Part shown: positions 49,945 through 59,294 of the stretch, in pieces
How positions within the stretch are numbered: position 1 is the first letter of the stretch
Layout: each line of letters begins with the position of its first letter
NCBI RefSeq assembly: GCF_002980495.1
Contig: NZ_PVBR01000004.1
Coordinates: 310,001 to 374,000 of the forward strand
From: Phyllobacterium phragmitis
GTDB taxonomy: Bacteria; Pseudomonadota; Alphaproteobacteria; Rhizobiales; Rhizobiaceae
DNA length: 64,000 nucleotides
Direction: 5' to 3'
Position numbers and translations under genes: made by a program
The notes under the pieces: generated by a model
Databases searched by the model: none
The model's input: only the letters and a program-made list of their open reading frames with translations
What the model was told of the DNA's origin: nothing

Positions 49945-51393
49945 TTACAGAGCGGCGCGCATGGCGTCGTGCAGCACTTCGAAAATGCGAGGCTGGGCGG
50001 ACTGCGCCACGTTGAAACGCAGATAATGCGCCGCACCCTGCGACAGGCTGAACACATTGCCCGGCGCAAACACCACGCCACGCTCCAGCGCATGGCGGGC
50101 GATCAGGGCTGAATCCATGCCCTCCGGGAGTCTCGCCCAGAGAAACATGCCACCCTGCGGCTCGGTCCAAAGCTCCAGCCCCGCCGCCTTCAGCCGCCCG
50201 GAGGTCAGCGTCATGGCGGAGGCGAGCTTGACGCGCAATGTCTCGATATGGCGGCGATAGGTTCCGTCGGTCAGGAGCGTGTGGACAAGCTGGGCGGAAA
50301 GCTGGCTCGAGCCGAAGGTCGTGGCGAGCTTGAGATCGGTAAGCCCGTCGATCCAGTCGCTGCGGGCGGCGATATAGCCGACGCGTGCCGCAGCCGATAG
50401 CGTCTTTGAGAAGCTGCCGATATGGACGATCCTTTCCAGCCCGTCGAGTTCGGCGAGGAGCGGCGAGGGCGCGGCATGGAAATCGGCGAAGATATTGTCC
50501 TCGATGACGATCATGTCATGCTGTTCGGCGATCTTGAGAAGCCGGTGCGCCGTGGCCGGGTTCATCATGCCACCGGTCGGATTGTGCAGCCCGGCATTGC
50601 CGATATAGAGCTTCGGCTGGTGCTCTTCGGCAGTGCGTGCGAAGGCATCGAGATCAGGGCCGGTGGGCGTGTAGGGAACGCCGACAAGCTTGACGCGGTG
50701 TGTGCGCAGCACCGCCTGGAAATTGAAATAGCAGGGATCATCGACCAGCACGGCATCGCCCGGCTGGACGAAGAAACGGCAGAGAAGATCGAGCGCCTGC
50801 GTGCCCGAATCGACGAGCAGCACCTGGGCGGGCGGTGCTTCGACGCCCTGTTCGGCGAGGCGGCGGGAGAGGTGCAGCCGGAGCGGCGCATAGCCGAGCG
50901 GATCGCCATATTCGGTGAAGGCGGCCTCATCATCGCGCGCGAGCGCCCGCAGCGCGCGGCGGATGCCTTCCTGCGGCAGCCAGTCCTCGGGCAGCCAGCC
51001 GCAGCCGGGTTTCAGCGCCGCGCTGTCGGCTTCGAGCGACTGGCGCATGATCCACAGCGGATTGATCTCGCGATCGAGGCGTGGGCTTGCGGCGGCAAGC
51101 GAGAAGGGTTGCGCACGGCCGGCGACATAAAAGCCCGCGCCGCGGCGCGACTGGATGACGCCTTCGGCGACGAGCCGGTCATAGGCTTCGACGACGGTCG
51201 ATTTCGAAACGCCCATGGTTTCGGCGAGGCGGCGGATCGACGGCAGCCTTGCGCCGGGCGAGAGGCTGAGCGCGGCGATGCGCCCGCGGATGATCCCCAT
51301 CACTTTTTCGACGAGCGTCGGCTCGTTTTGGGCGGTGCCGCCGAAGGCTGCGTCGCGCGCTGCATTTTCGCCGGCGGCGGGTTGATCAAGCAT
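49945..51393 (-). CDS. MocR-type transcriptional regulator (GntR HTH fused to aminotransferase)
   Basis: The 482-residue protein has a GntR winged helix (about residues 25-95: RIAALSLSPGARLPSIRRLAETMGVSKSTVVEAYDRLVAEG) and a fold-type I aminotransferase domain (about 110-480) with the PLP lysine in HIGSFSKTLSAAARVGY and the N/D pair in NAGLHNPTG. Such MocR proteins sense an amino compound through PLP. The start at 51393 follows AAGGAAG. It is divergent from a DMT exporter gene, its likely target. Confidence 0.93.
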   Translation of the reverse strand: MLDQPAAGENAARDAAFGGTAQNEPTLVEKVMGIIRGRIAALSLSPGARLPSIRRLAETMGVSKSTVVEAYDRLVAEGVIQSRRGAGFYVAGRAQPFSLAAASPRLDREINPLWIMRQSLEADSAALKPGCGWLPEDWLPQEGIRRALRALARDDEAAFTEYGDPLGYAPLRLHLSRRLAEQGVEAPPAQVLLVDSGTQALDLLCRFFVQPGDAVLVDDPCYFNFQAVLRTHRVKLVGVPYTPTGPDLDAFARTAEEHQPKLYIGNAGLHNPTGGMMNPATAHRLLKIAEQHDMIVIEDNIFADFHAAPSPLLAELDGLERIVHIGSFSKTLSAAARVGYIAARSDWIDGLTDLKLATTFGSSQLSAQLVHTLLTDGTYRRHIETLRVKLASAMTLTSGRLKAAGLELWTEPQGGMFLWARLPEGMDSALIARHALERGVVFAPGNVFSLSQGAAHYLRFNVAQSAQPRIFEVLHDAMRAAL

Positions 51394-51406
51394 CTGTACT
51401 TCCTTT

Positions 51407-51418
51407 TGTACCGGTACA
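51407..51418. promoter_or_regulatory. Probable MocR operator
   Basis: TGTACCGGTACA is a perfect 12-base palindrome just upstream of the MocR gene start, and a second TGTACTG half-site follows at about 51432. Sites of this kind lie between divergent MocR regulator/transporter pairs and could mediate autoregulation and control of the exporter. Confidence 0.5.
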
Positions 51419-51522
51419 GTCCGGTGAAATTGTACTGTTATTGTCTCTGCCGTTCCAGTGCAAGGCCGATCATTGTCCCCGCGAAGCAAGTACATGATTT
51501 TGCAACGGGTTGGATAGGCTCA

Positions 51523-52494
51523 ATGGACAAAACGGCAGGCTGGATCAACGGGTTTCTGGGTGTACTGATCTTCAGCGGCTCGCTGCCAGCGACGCGGATT
51601 GCCGTCATCGATATCGACCCCATGTTCCTGACAGTGGCGCGGGCGGCCATAGCCGGCGTGCTCGCCGTCCTGCTGCTCGCCCTGTTCAGGCAGCGTCTGC
51701 CGGCGCGCGGCGATCTCCTGCCGCTTGTCGTCGTGGCGCTCGGCGTGGTGGTCGGATTCCCGCTTCTGACGGCGATCGCACTGCGCGGCATGACATCGGC
51801 GCACGCTATCGTCTTCATCGGATTGTTGCCGCTCGCCACCGCCATCTTCGCCGTGATACGCGGCGGTGAGCGGCCACGCGGACTGTTCTGGCTTTTTTCC
51901 ATCAGCGGGAGTGCGATTGTCGCCTCCTATGCCTGGGGACAGGGGAGCGGTTCCTCGGCTTTCGGCGACGGTTTGATGCTTGCGGCAGTCATTGTCTGCG
52001 GGCTCGGCTATGCCGAAGGCGCGCGCCTGTCGCGCAAGCTCGGCGGCTGGCAGGTCATCTGCTGGGCGCTGGTCCTGTCGCTGCCGTTGATGCTGCCGCT
52101 GGCGCTTTTCACCCAGCCGGCCTCGTGGGACGGCATCGGCTGGCGCGCGCTGGCAGGTCTCGCTTACGTCTCGTTGTTCAGCATGCTGATCGGCTTCGTC
52201 TTCTGGTATCGCGGCCTGGTGCAAGGCGGCACCGCGGCTGTCGGGCAATTGCAGCTGCTGCAGCCGTTCTTCGGCCTCGCGCTCGCCGCGGCCGTCGCCC
52301 ATGAGGCAGTCGGCTGGGGCATGGTAGCGACGGCCGCCGCCGTGGTCGCCTGCGTGGCGGGGCCAAGCGCTTTGCCTAGATATGAGCGGATTGTGAGCCA
52401 TTGTGCACCGCCGGTGCGGTGGAGAGGACGAGGCATCGCGGCTTCGGTGAAAATGAACCGCTCTAAACAAACGTCCAGACGGTGGTGCGCTTGA
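51523..52494 (+). CDS. EamA/DMT family transporter with extended C-terminus
   Basis: The 323-residue membrane protein has ten helices in two EamA repeats (GFLGVLIFSGSLPATRIAVIDIDPMFLTVARAAIAG at the start; AAVGQLQLLQPFFGLALAAAVAHE in the last repeat). It is divergent from the MocR gene and probably its regulated exporter. The helical part ends at about residue 283. The last 40 residues (RYERIVSHCAPPVRW onward) are hydrophilic, unlike the family, and overlap the 3' end of the convergent methyltransferase gene by 32 bases, which suggests a lost stop codon. Confidence 0.85.
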   Translation: MDKTAGWINGFLGVLIFSGSLPATRIAVIDIDPMFLTVARAAIAGVLAVLLLALFRQRLPARGDLLPLVVVALGVVVGFPLLTAIALRGMTSAHAIVFIGLLPLATAIFAVIRGGERPRGLFWLFSISGSAIVASYAWGQGSGSSAFGDGLMLAAVIVCGLGYAEGARLSRKLGGWQVICWALVLSLPLMLPLALFTQPASWDGIGWRALAGLAYVSLFSMLIGFVFWYRGLVQGGTAAVGQLQLLQPFFGLALAAAVAHEAVGWGMVATAAAVVACVAGPSALPRYERIVSHCAPPVRWRGRGIAASVKMNRSKQTSRRWCA

Positions 52495-53134
52495 CCTCGG
52501 CGTCTTCGAGGATACGCGTCACCGGAACCGTGTAGACGGCAAGGGCTTTAAGCCTTTGCTTCGGCAGATAGGCGCGGCCGGGATCGCCGATGATCACGGT
52601 TGCGCCGCGGCGGCTGAGCGCGGAGAACCATGGGGCAAGCCGTTCGGCCAATGGCCGTTCGTAGAAGACGTCGCCGGCCAGGAGCACATCCCAGCCCTCG
52701 TCGGTGCCGATCAGGTCTTCGATACGCGCGGTGACGGCGACATTGTTTTCGGCCGCATTGAGCGCGATCGCGGTCTCGGCGAAAGGATCGATGTCGGCGG
52801 CGATGACGTTCGCCGCCCGCGCCTTTGCCGCCGCTATGGCGACCAGCCCGGAACCCGAGGCGAAATCGAGCACGGTCCTGCCGCGGACGGTATCGGGTTT
52901 GTCCAGGATATAACGCGCCACGCCCTGGCCGCCCGCCCAGGCAAAGGCCCAGAAGGGCGGCGGCAGGCCGATGGTGGCGAGTTCCTCTTCCGTCCGGTGC
53001 CAGAGATCATGCGCTTCATCGGCAAGATGCAGCAATATCTCAGGCACGTGCGGCGGCGCCTGCAGACGGGTATTGGCGAGGATGAAGGCGCGGGCCCGGC
53101 CGCTTGCGGGATCAAGAGGCTCTTCGGGGCTCAT
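52463..53134 (-). CDS. Class I methyltransferase, METTL20/ETF-beta lysine methyltransferase-like
   Basis: The 223-residue SAM methyltransferase has motif I TVLDFASGSGLVAIAAAKARA (about residues 88-108), motif II acidic ADIDPFAE and the segment DVLLAGDVFYERPLAERL. The N-terminal PFWAFAWAGGQGVARYILD fits the METTL20/ETFBKMT family, which methylates lysines of electron-transfer flavoprotein beta in mitochondria and Agrobacterium. The substrate here is inferred. Such genes are often annotated as PrmA- or nicotinamide methyltransferase-like. The stop lies in a TAGAGCGGTT motif. Confidence 0.82.
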   Translation of the reverse strand: MSPEEPLDPASGRARAFILANTRLQAPPHVPEILLHLADEAHDLWHRTEEELATIGLPPPFWAFAWAGGQGVARYILDKPDTVRGRTVLDFASGSGLVAIAAAKARAANVIAADIDPFAETAIALNAAENNVAVTARIEDLIGTDEGWDVLLAGDVFYERPLAERLAPWFSALSRRGATVIIGDPGRAYLPKQRLKALAVYTVPVTRILEDAEVKRTTVWTFV

Positions 53135-53150
53135 GCCGTTTGCCGCGCCA

Positions 53151-53579
53151 TTATCGCGGCGCCGGTTCGAGGCCGCCCATGCGGCAGACTTCCTTCCATT
53201 CGTCTTCGGTCACCGGCTGGACGGAAAGCCGCATGGAGGTGACGAGCGCCATCTTGGCAAGCGCCGGATTCGCTTTCACCGCCTTCAGCGTCACGGGTTT
53301 CGGCACATCGCAGAAGGCACGGATATCGACGCATTCCCAGCGCGGATCGTCCGTCGTCGTGTCGTGATGGGCAAGCTTGCAGATCTCGACCACGCCGACG
53401 ATTTCCAGCCCCTCATTGGAGTGGTAGAAGAAGCCCTTGTCGCCGATCTGCATGGCGCGCATATTGTTGCGCGCGAGGTAATTGCGCACGCCGTCCCATT
53501 GCGTGCCTTGCTTACCCGCAGCCTGCTGCTTCTGCCACGACCATTTGTTCGGCTCGGATTTGAATAGCCAATAAGCCAT
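53151..53579 (-). CDS. EVE domain-containing protein
   Basis: The 142-residue protein starts MAYWLFKSEPNKWSW and contains WDGVRNYLARNNMRAM and GDKGFFYHSN, the hallmarks of the EVE/PUA-like family (human THYN1). EVE domains bind modified bases in DNA or RNA. The start at 53579 follows AAGGGGAACGAG. It lies 16 bases upstream of the methyltransferase start, in the same direction. Confidence 0.92.
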   Translation of the reverse strand: MAYWLFKSEPNKWSWQKQQAAGKQGTQWDGVRNYLARNNMRAMQIGDKGFFYHSNEGLEIVGVVEICKLAHHDTTTDDPRWECVDIRAFCDVPKPVTLKAVKANPALAKMALVTSMRLSVQPVTEDEWKEVCRMGGLEPAPR

Positions 53580-53594
53580 GATCTCGTTCCCCTT

Positions 53595-53695
53595 CTGCAT
53601 AATTCCTTAAATCGGAATCGATTTAAGGATAAAATTTGCAGCATTCAAAATGTTAGAGCGTCCTTTGCGCGTCCGATTGGACGCGCGGCGCTCTA
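53595..53695. repeat. Composite palindromic element, copy 2 (inverted)
   Basis: 53595-53641 corresponds to the CTGCATAATTCC palindrome, with a decayed second arm. 53654-53695 corresponds to the TAGAGCG...CGCTCTA palindrome (39 of 42 bases identical to the reverse complement of copy 1). The order is the reverse of the element at 5613-5711, so the two copies are in inverted orientation about 48 kb apart. Confidence 0.85.
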
Positions 53696-53698
53696 ATA

Positions 53699-53989
53699 TC
53701 AGCTGTTGGCGGGATTGTTGATGGCCCAGTTCCATGGGCGGATATCGACGGAGGCGAAAAGCCCGGCCTTGGCGTAAGGATCCCTCGCCGCGATGGCCTT
53801 TGCCGCATCCATATGATCCACTTCGACCACAACCAGGCTGCCATTCGGCTTGCCGTCGTTGTCAAGAAAGGGGCCAGCGAATTTCAGCCTTTCGCCGAGA
53901 TTCTTGAGATAATCGAGATGCGCCGGGCGGGTATCGAGGCGCAGTTGCAGATGGTCGGGCTTGTCATTGCACAGAATGGCGAAAAGCAT
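53699..53989 (-). CDS. YciI family protein
   Basis: The 96-residue protein has the YciI ferredoxin-like fold signature: MLFAILCNDKPDHLQLRLDTRPAHLDYL with the conserved His/Asp pair and the DPYAKAGLF segment. YciI-like proteins are small enzymes or binding proteins of mostly unknown role. It lies 17 bases after gpsA on the same strand, and the palindromic element starts three bases past its stop. Confidence 0.9.
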   Translation of the reverse strand: MLFAILCNDKPDHLQLRLDTRPAHLDYLKNLGERLKFAGPFLDNDGKPNGSLVVVEVDHMDAAKAIAARDPYAKAGLFASVDIRPWNWAINNPANS

Positions 53990-54006
53990 CGGGGTTTCCT
54001 AAGTTT

Positions 54007-54996
54007 TCAATCTTCGGTCTTGAGCGGGCGGTTGAGCAGGGCTGCCACCGCCTCGTCGATGGTGAGATGGCGCGCAAGAAGTGCGGAAACGGCCGTAATG
54101 ATCGGCGCATCGATATTGCGCTTCGCGCAGATTTCGGCTGCGATGGGTGCGGTGGCGACGCCCTCGGCAAGCGGCCTGCCTTGCAGCGTTTCGCCGGCGC
54201 CCAGCGCCATGCCATAGGAATAATTGCGCGATTGCGGCGAGGAGCAGGTGAGCATCAGATCGCCGAGCCCGGACAGGCCCATCACCGTTTCAGGCCGCGC
54301 GCCGAGCGCTTGCGCGATACGGCGCAACTCGACAAAGCCGCGGGTGACGAGGGCCGCCTGGGCGCTCGCACCAAGACCGCGGCCGATCGCGGCGCCCGCC
54401 GCCAGCGCCAGCACGTTCTTCAATGCGCCGCTGATCTCCACGCCGATCAGATCATCGGTCGAATAGCAGCGGAAGGCCGGGCCGGAGAGAAGCAGCGCCA
54501 GATGGTCCGCTGTCTGGCGTTCGGTCGAAGCGATGGTCACGGCGGTCGGCAGGCCGCGCGCCACGTCGGTGGCGAAGCTCGGACCGGAAAGGGCTGAAAT
54601 ACCGTGGCCCGGCAGAATTTCGGCAACCACCTCGGAGATCAGCCGGCCCGTCGAACGCTCGATGCCCTTGGCGCAAAGGACGATCGATGCGCTGGCGGGC
54701 ATCTGATGCGCCAGCGCGCCAAGCGCATCGCGCATCGCCTGCGCCGGGAAGGCGGCGAGGATAATGGCCGCATCCTTCAGCACATCGGCGGCGTCGGTGC
54801 TTGCTTCGATCCCGGAAGTGAGCGAAATGCCCTTGAGATAGCGGTCATTGCGGTTGTTGCGGTTGATGTCATCGACGGTCGCGGCATCACGGGCATAGAG
54901 CGCGACGCGGTGGCCGCCCCTTGCCGCCATGGCGGCGAGCGCCGTTCCCCATGCACCAGCGCCGAGAACCGCGATCTTCACGATTTCGCTCGTCAT
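54007..54996 (-). CDS. gpsA: Glycerol-3-phosphate dehydrogenase [NAD(P)+]
   Basis: The 329-residue cytoplasmic enzyme reduces dihydroxyacetone phosphate to sn-glycerol 3-phosphate for phospholipid synthesis. Family motifs are [50 protein letters not shown], the catalytic Lys in [14 protein letters not shown] and [11 protein letters not shown]. Its start overlaps the end of tsaD by four bases, giving the operon tsaD-gpsA-yciI. Confidence 0.96.
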   Translation of the reverse strand: MTSEIVKIAVLGAGAWGTALAAMAARGGHRVALYARDAATVDDINRNNRNDRYLKGISLTSGIEASTDAADVLKDAAIILAAFPAQAMRDALGALAHQMPASASIVLCAKGIERSTGRLISEVVAEILPGHGISALSGPSFATDVARGLPTAVTIASTERQTADHLALLLSGPAFRCYSTDDLIGVEISGALKNVLALAAGAAIGRGLGASAQAALVTRGFVELRRIAQALGARPETVMGLSGLGDLMLTCSSPQSRNYSYGMALGAGETLQGRPLAEGVATAPIAAEICAKRNIDAPIITAVSALLARHLTIDEAVAALLNRPLKTED

Positions 54997-56072
54997 GCCT
55001 TTGCGCCCCGGCGACCGGCGCCGATCAAGGGCAAGGCGGCCTGGTCGAGCGGCCAGCGCGAGCGCGGCGCGATATCGAGGGGATCGCCCTGCTTAAATGC
55101 GGCGTGTTCGGCACCGGCCCAGGCGATCATCGCGGCATTGTCTGTGCAGAGAATATGGGGAGGGGCGAGAAAGCGGAAACCGTGTTTGGCGCAAAGCGTT
55201 TCCAGCCCGATACGCAACATCCTGTTGGCGGCGACGCCGCCCGCCACGACCAGCGTGGGCTCGGCGACATCAGGAAAACTCTCGCGGAAGCGGGCAAGCG
55301 AACGCGATACCCGGTCGGTCAGCGTGTCGGCCACCGCCGCCTGGAACGAGGCGCAGATATCGGCGACGTCCTGATCGCCGAGCGGCACCAGTTCGGCTGC
55401 GGCCTGGCGCACGGCGGTCTTGAGGCCGGAGAAGGAGAAATCAAGCCTCGCCTCGCCTTTCAGCGGGCGCGGCAGCGCGAAACGCGTGGGATCGCCGGAG
55501 AGTGCCGCCTTCTCGACGGCGGGACCGCCGGGATAGGGCAGGCCGAGCAGCTTTGCAGTCTTGTCGAAGGCTTCGCCCAGCGCATCGTCTATGGTCGTGC
55601 CGAGGCGCTCATATTGCCCGAGGCCGCGCACGAGGATCATCTGCGTGTGACCGCCCGAGACGAGCAGCAGAAGATAGGGAAAGGGCAGATTGTCGGTCAG
55701 CCGCGCCGTCAGCGCGTGACCTTCGAGATGATTGATCGCATGAAAGGGCTTGCCCGCCGCGAGAGCCAGCGCCTTTGCCGTCATCAGCCCGACGATAAGC
55801 CCGCCGATGAGGCCCGGCCCGGCGGTGGCGGCGACGGCATCGATACGCTCAAGCGGCGTATCGGCTTCCTCGAGCGCGCGCGCGACTAGCCGGTCCAGCG
55901 CTTCGACATGGGCGCGCGCGGCGATTTCCGGCACCACGCCGCCATAGGGCTCGTGCTCGGCGATCTGGCTCAGCACCACATTGGACAGGATGCGGCCATG
56001 GCCCGCCTCATCACGCTCGACGACGGCGGCGGCTGTTTCGTCGCAACTTGTCTCTATTCCCAGCACGCGCAT
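54993..56072 (-). CDS. tsaD: tRNA N6-adenosine threonylcarbamoyltransferase TsaD
   Basis: TsaD transfers threonylcarbamoyl to A37 of ANN-decoding tRNAs (t6A), the substrate of MtaB encoded elsewhere in this window. The 359-residue protein starts [18 protein letters not shown], has the metal site [11 protein letters not shown] and [10 protein letters not shown], and ends with the ASKH-fold [13 protein letters not shown] and [16 protein letters not shown]. It is divergent from hemC with an 84-base gap, a conserved alphaproteobacterial arrangement. Confidence 0.96.
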   Translation of the reverse strand: MRVLGIETSCDETAAAVVERDEAGHGRILSNVVLSQIAEHEPYGGVVPEIAARAHVEALDRLVARALEEADTPLERIDAVAATAGPGLIGGLIVGLMTAKALALAAGKPFHAINHLEGHALTARLTDNLPFPYLLLLVSGGHTQMILVRGLGQYERLGTTIDDALGEAFDKTAKLLGLPYPGGPAVEKAALSGDPTRFALPRPLKGEARLDFSFSGLKTAVRQAAAELVPLGDQDVADICASFQAAVADTLTDRVSRSLARFRESFPDVAEPTLVVAGGVAANRMLRIGLETLCAKHGFRFLAPPHILCTDNAAMIAWAGAEHAAFKQGDPLDIAPRSRWPLDQAALPLIGAGRRGAKA

Positions 56073-56156
56073 TTGGTTTTAGACCCTGCATTCATTGCCC
56101 GCGCGGGCAAAGACGGTTAGGTAAGTTAGCAAACCCGGTATCATGGACGACGCCAT

Positions 56157-57086
56157 ATGCAAACACCATCCTTGAAGATCGGCACACGGGGCAGCCGCCT
56201 CGCCCTGGCGCAGGCGCATGAAACGCGGCGCCGGCTGATGAATGCGCATGGATTCGCGGAAGAAGCCATCGAGATCGCGGTGATGTCGACGGCGGGCGAC
56301 CGGATACAGGATCGCCCTCTGTCGGAAGTGGGCGGCAAAGGGCTGTTCACGCTGGAGATCGAGGAAGCGCTTCATGATGGCCGGATCGATCTCGCGGTGC
56401 ATTCGAGCAAGGACATGCCGACGGTTCTGCCGGAAGGGTTGCATCTCTCTGCCTTTCTCGAGCGGGAAGATCCGCGCGACGGCTTTATCGGCAGGAGCGT
56501 CAAGCGCCTCACCGATCTGCCTGAGGGAGCAACGGTCGGTTCCTCGTCGTTGCGCCGCCAGGCGTTGATACGCCGCGTGCGGCCCGACATCACGGTGGTG
56601 AATTTTCGCGGCAATGTCGAGACGCGGCTGCGCAAGCTGGAGGAGGGGCAGGTGGATGGAACCTTCCTCGCTCATGCCGGGCTGAAACGCCTCGGTCTTG
56701 GCCATGTCGTGACCGAGCTGCTTGATCCGACGATCTTTCCGCCGGCGCCGGGACAAGGCGCGATCGCCATCGAAAGCCGGATCGGCGATGCGCGGATCGA
56801 CGCGCTGCTTGGCCCGCTCGACCATCGCGACACCCATATCGCGCTCATTTGCGAACGGTCCTTTCTCGCCCGGCTCGACGGGTCGTGCCGCACGCCCATT
56901 GCCGGGCTGGCGATCGTTTCAGGCGACCGCCTCAGCTTTTCCGGCATGATCCTGACGCCGGACGGGCGCGAGGCGCATGAGATCCATGGCGAGGGCTCCA
57001 TCGCCGATGCGGCGGCGATCGGCGTGGATGCGGCCGAACGGGTGCTTGCGCTGGCAGGACCGCAATTCTTCAACGATTGGGCCTGA
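56157..57086 (+). CDS. hemC: Hydroxymethylbilane synthase (porphobilinogen deaminase)
   Basis: The enzyme polymerises four porphobilinogens into hydroxymethylbilane. The N-terminus [15 protein letters not shown], the [13 protein letters not shown] catalytic segment and the dipyrromethane-cofactor cysteine in [13 protein letters not shown] (about residue 244) are present. The 309 residues are normal. It is the first gene of hemC-hemD-mic60-hemY. Confidence 0.96.
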   Translation: MQTPSLKIGTRGSRLALAQAHETRRRLMNAHGFAEEAIEIAVMSTAGDRIQDRPLSEVGGKGLFTLEIEEALHDGRIDLAVHSSKDMPTVLPEGLHLSAFLEREDPRDGFIGRSVKRLTDLPEGATVGSSSLRRQALIRRVRPDITVVNFRGNVETRLRKLEEGQVDGTFLAHAGLKRLGLGHVVTELLDPTIFPPAPGQGAIAIESRIGDARIDALLGPLDHRDTHIALICERSFLARLDGSCRTPIAGLAIVSGDRLSFSGMILTPDGREAHEIHGEGSIADAAAIGVDAAERVLALAGPQFFNDWA

Positions 57087-57089
57087 ACG

Positions 57090-57803
57090 ATGGGCGAGGC
57101 CAGGCGCGTATTGGTGACGCGGCCCGAACCGGGAGCATCGCACACCGCGCGGCGGCTGGAAGAAATGGGATTTGCGCCCGTCGTGCTGCCCTTGAGCGAA
57201 ACTGTGCCGGTCGTGGCGGAGATTGCGCCTGGGCGATATGACGCCGTGGCGATCACCAGCGTCAATGCCATTCGCCATGCCGAGCCGGGTTTGATCGGAA
57301 GTCTTATCCACCTGCCTGCCTATGCAGTGGGGGAGAAAACGGCGAATGCGGCAAGATCCGCCGGGTTTGCCGATGTGACCGCTGGCCGGGGCGACGGAGA
57401 GGCGCTTGCCCTGGCGCTATCGGGCGCGTTGCGGCACGGCGCGCATGTACTCTATCTCGCGGGCAGGGTGCGCCGGCCGGATTTCGAGGCCAAGGCGGTG
57501 GCGGGAGGGCTGGAGATCACGGTCTGCGAGACCTATGATACGGCTGATATCGACTACAGGGATTTGCGCGGACGGTTGGGAGATGCGCAGATCGATGTCG
57601 CGCTGATCTATTCGGTTTTCGCGGCAAAGGCGTTGATCGAGCTGGCGAAGCGGCCTGAAATTTCGGATATTTGGGAAAAAGCTTGGGTTTTATGTTTGTC
57701 GCCCCGCATTCTCGAAAGCCTTCCCGAGAGATGGCAAGCGCGCGCCCTGGTCAGCGAAAGACCGGACGAGCAAGCGCTTTTTAAGCTTCTCGCGTCACTT
57801 TGA
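57090..57803 (+). CDS. hemD: Uroporphyrinogen-III synthase
   Basis: The 237-residue protein, three bases after hemC, has the poorly conserved HemD fold: RRVLVTRPEPGASHTARRLEEMGF, VVLPLSETVPV, AVAITSVNAIRHAE and LIYSVFAAKALIEL. It cyclises hydroxymethylbilane with inversion of ring D. Position after hemC makes the assignment secure. Confidence 0.92.
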   Translation: MGEARRVLVTRPEPGASHTARRLEEMGFAPVVLPLSETVPVVAEIAPGRYDAVAITSVNAIRHAEPGLIGSLIHLPAYAVGEKTANAARSAGFADVTAGRGDGEALALALSGALRHGAHVLYLAGRVRRPDFEAKAVAGGLEITVCETYDTADIDYRDLRGRLGDAQIDVALIYSVFAAKALIELAKRPEISDIWEKAWVLCLSPRILESLPERWQARALVSERPDEQALFKLLASL

Positions 57804-57890
57804 CCTTTTTTGCAGCGCAACCAATCCTTCATCTGCCGATTTTATCTGTTAAGTTTCTGACGAAACGTCCCATCCAAGACGAGAGGCATC

Positions 57891-59282
57891 ATGGCGAAAT
57901 CCGGAACACCGCGTCACTCGAAATCGGCCCGCAAACCGGTCACGATCGATCTCGATCCATCGCAAGTGAAGCGGGTATCAGAACCGGCTGAGGCTAACCC
58001 GAAATCGGCCCCTGGCGCTCGGACGCCTCCGGCGGAACCGGTCGGCGATTTCAGCAAAAAGCCGAAAGCGGCCCCCGTGAAACCCGATGGAGCGAAACCC
58101 GATGGAGCGAAGCCGGGTCATGCGCAGATGAAAACCGAAGAGCTTTTCGCCGGCAAATCCAAGCCCCGGCCTTCCGCAACCGCCTCGGCTGCCTCGGCCG
58201 CGGGCCGCGGGCCTGCCGCCGCTCAACCAGCAAAGCCGGCCTCGAATAGCGGGGGAGGGTTTTCGGCGCTTGCCGCAGGCTTGGCCGGTGGCGTCATCGC
58301 GCTTGCCGGAGCGGCGGCGCTGCAATGGGGCAATGTGTTACCTTCGCCGGGTGGTGATGGATCGGCAGACCGGCTTGCCCGCATCGAGCAGGAGATCGCG
58401 CAATTGCGCGCGGCACCGCCGCCGGCAGCCGGGCTCGATGAGGAAAGCCGGGCGCAACTGGCCGAGGCGCATGATACGGCCCGCCAGGCGCTTCAACATG
58501 CGCAGGGTGCGGCATCGGACATTGCCGCGCTCAAGCAGGCGGTAGAGGCACAACCCGCCGGGGATAATACGGCGCCGGCGCAGGAACTGACCGGGCGCAT
58601 CGCCGCGCTGGAGGAAAAACTCGCTTCCGCCCAGGCCCAGGCGGCACAGGCCGCCAATGCCGCATCGGATGATTCCAGCAGCATCGCCGAGGTCCAGTCG
58701 AAGCTTGCGGCGCTTGAAAATCGCGTCGCGGAGAGTTCGCGCCAGCCTGCCATTGCGGCCGCGATCGCGGCAACGGCGCTGAAATCGGCCATCGACCGCG
58801 GCGGTTCATTCGCCGCCGAGCTCGATGCCTATGCATCGGTAGCGCCGCAATCGGCGGATATCGAGGCATTGCGGAAATTTGCCGGGACAGGCGTTCCCAC
58901 CGTGGCTGATCTCAACAGCCGGTTCGGTCAGGTGGCCGACAGGATCGTCGCGACCGAAAGCGATGTCGATCCGAATGCCGGCTTTGTCGATCAGCTTATG
59001 GCCAGTGCCCGCAGCCTCGTGAAAGTCCGCCCGGTGGGCGAGGTCAGCGGCGAGGGCGTGGGAGCGATCACGGCGCGCATCGAGACGGCGCTTGCCGCAG
59101 GTGATCTCGATCGCGCCATCACGGAATGGGAAACGCTTCCCGACGATGCGAAAGCGGTTTCGGCTGATTTCGCCGATGAGATGAAGGCCCGCCGCGACAC
59201 GGATGCGCTGGTGGCGCGAACGCTGGCTGCCGCGCTCAAGCCGGCGACGCCGGCATCGCCCGCCACGCCTTCGGCCAATTAG
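57891..59282 (+). CDS. Alphaproteobacterial Mic60 (mitofilin-like) protein
   Basis: The 463-residue protein has a Lys/Pro/Ala-rich cytoplasmic N-terminus with a direct repeat (KPDGAKPDGAKP, about residues 64-75), one transmembrane helix (FSALAAGLAGGVIALAGAAALQWG, about 124-147), a coiled-coil region (about 160-300) and a C-terminal mitofilin-like domain (SAIDRGGSFAAELDAYASV to GEGVGAITARIETALAAGDLDRAITEWETLP). In alphaproteobacteria Mic60 shapes inner and intracytoplasmic membranes and is encoded beside heme genes, as here. The start has family context; it follows hemD by 87 bases. Confidence 0.88.
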   Translation: MAKSGTPRHSKSARKPVTIDLDPSQVKRVSEPAEANPKSAPGARTPPAEPVGDFSKKPKAAPVKPDGAKPDGAKPGHAQMKTEELFAGKSKPRPSATASAASAAGRGPAAAQPAKPASNSGGGFSALAAGLAGGVIALAGAAALQWGNVLPSPGGDGSADRLARIEQEIAQLRAAPPPAAGLDEESRAQLAEAHDTARQALQHAQGAASDIAALKQAVEAQPAGDNTAPAQELTGRIAALEEKLASAQAQAAQAANAASDDSSSIAEVQSKLAALENRVAESSRQPAIAAAIAATALKSAIDRGGSFAAELDAYASVAPQSADIEALRKFAGTGVPTVADLNSRFGQVADRIVATESDVDPNAGFVDQLMASARSLVKVRPVGEVSGEGVGAITARIETALAAGDLDRAITEWETLPDDAKAVSADFADEMKARRDTDALVARTLAAALKPATPASPATPSAN

Positions 59283-59294
59283 AGGAACGGATTG

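Noticed and set aside
50422-51522. Upstream extension of the DMT transporter frame
   Set aside because: It is antisense to the MocR gene. The transporter helices begin at the ATG at 51523.
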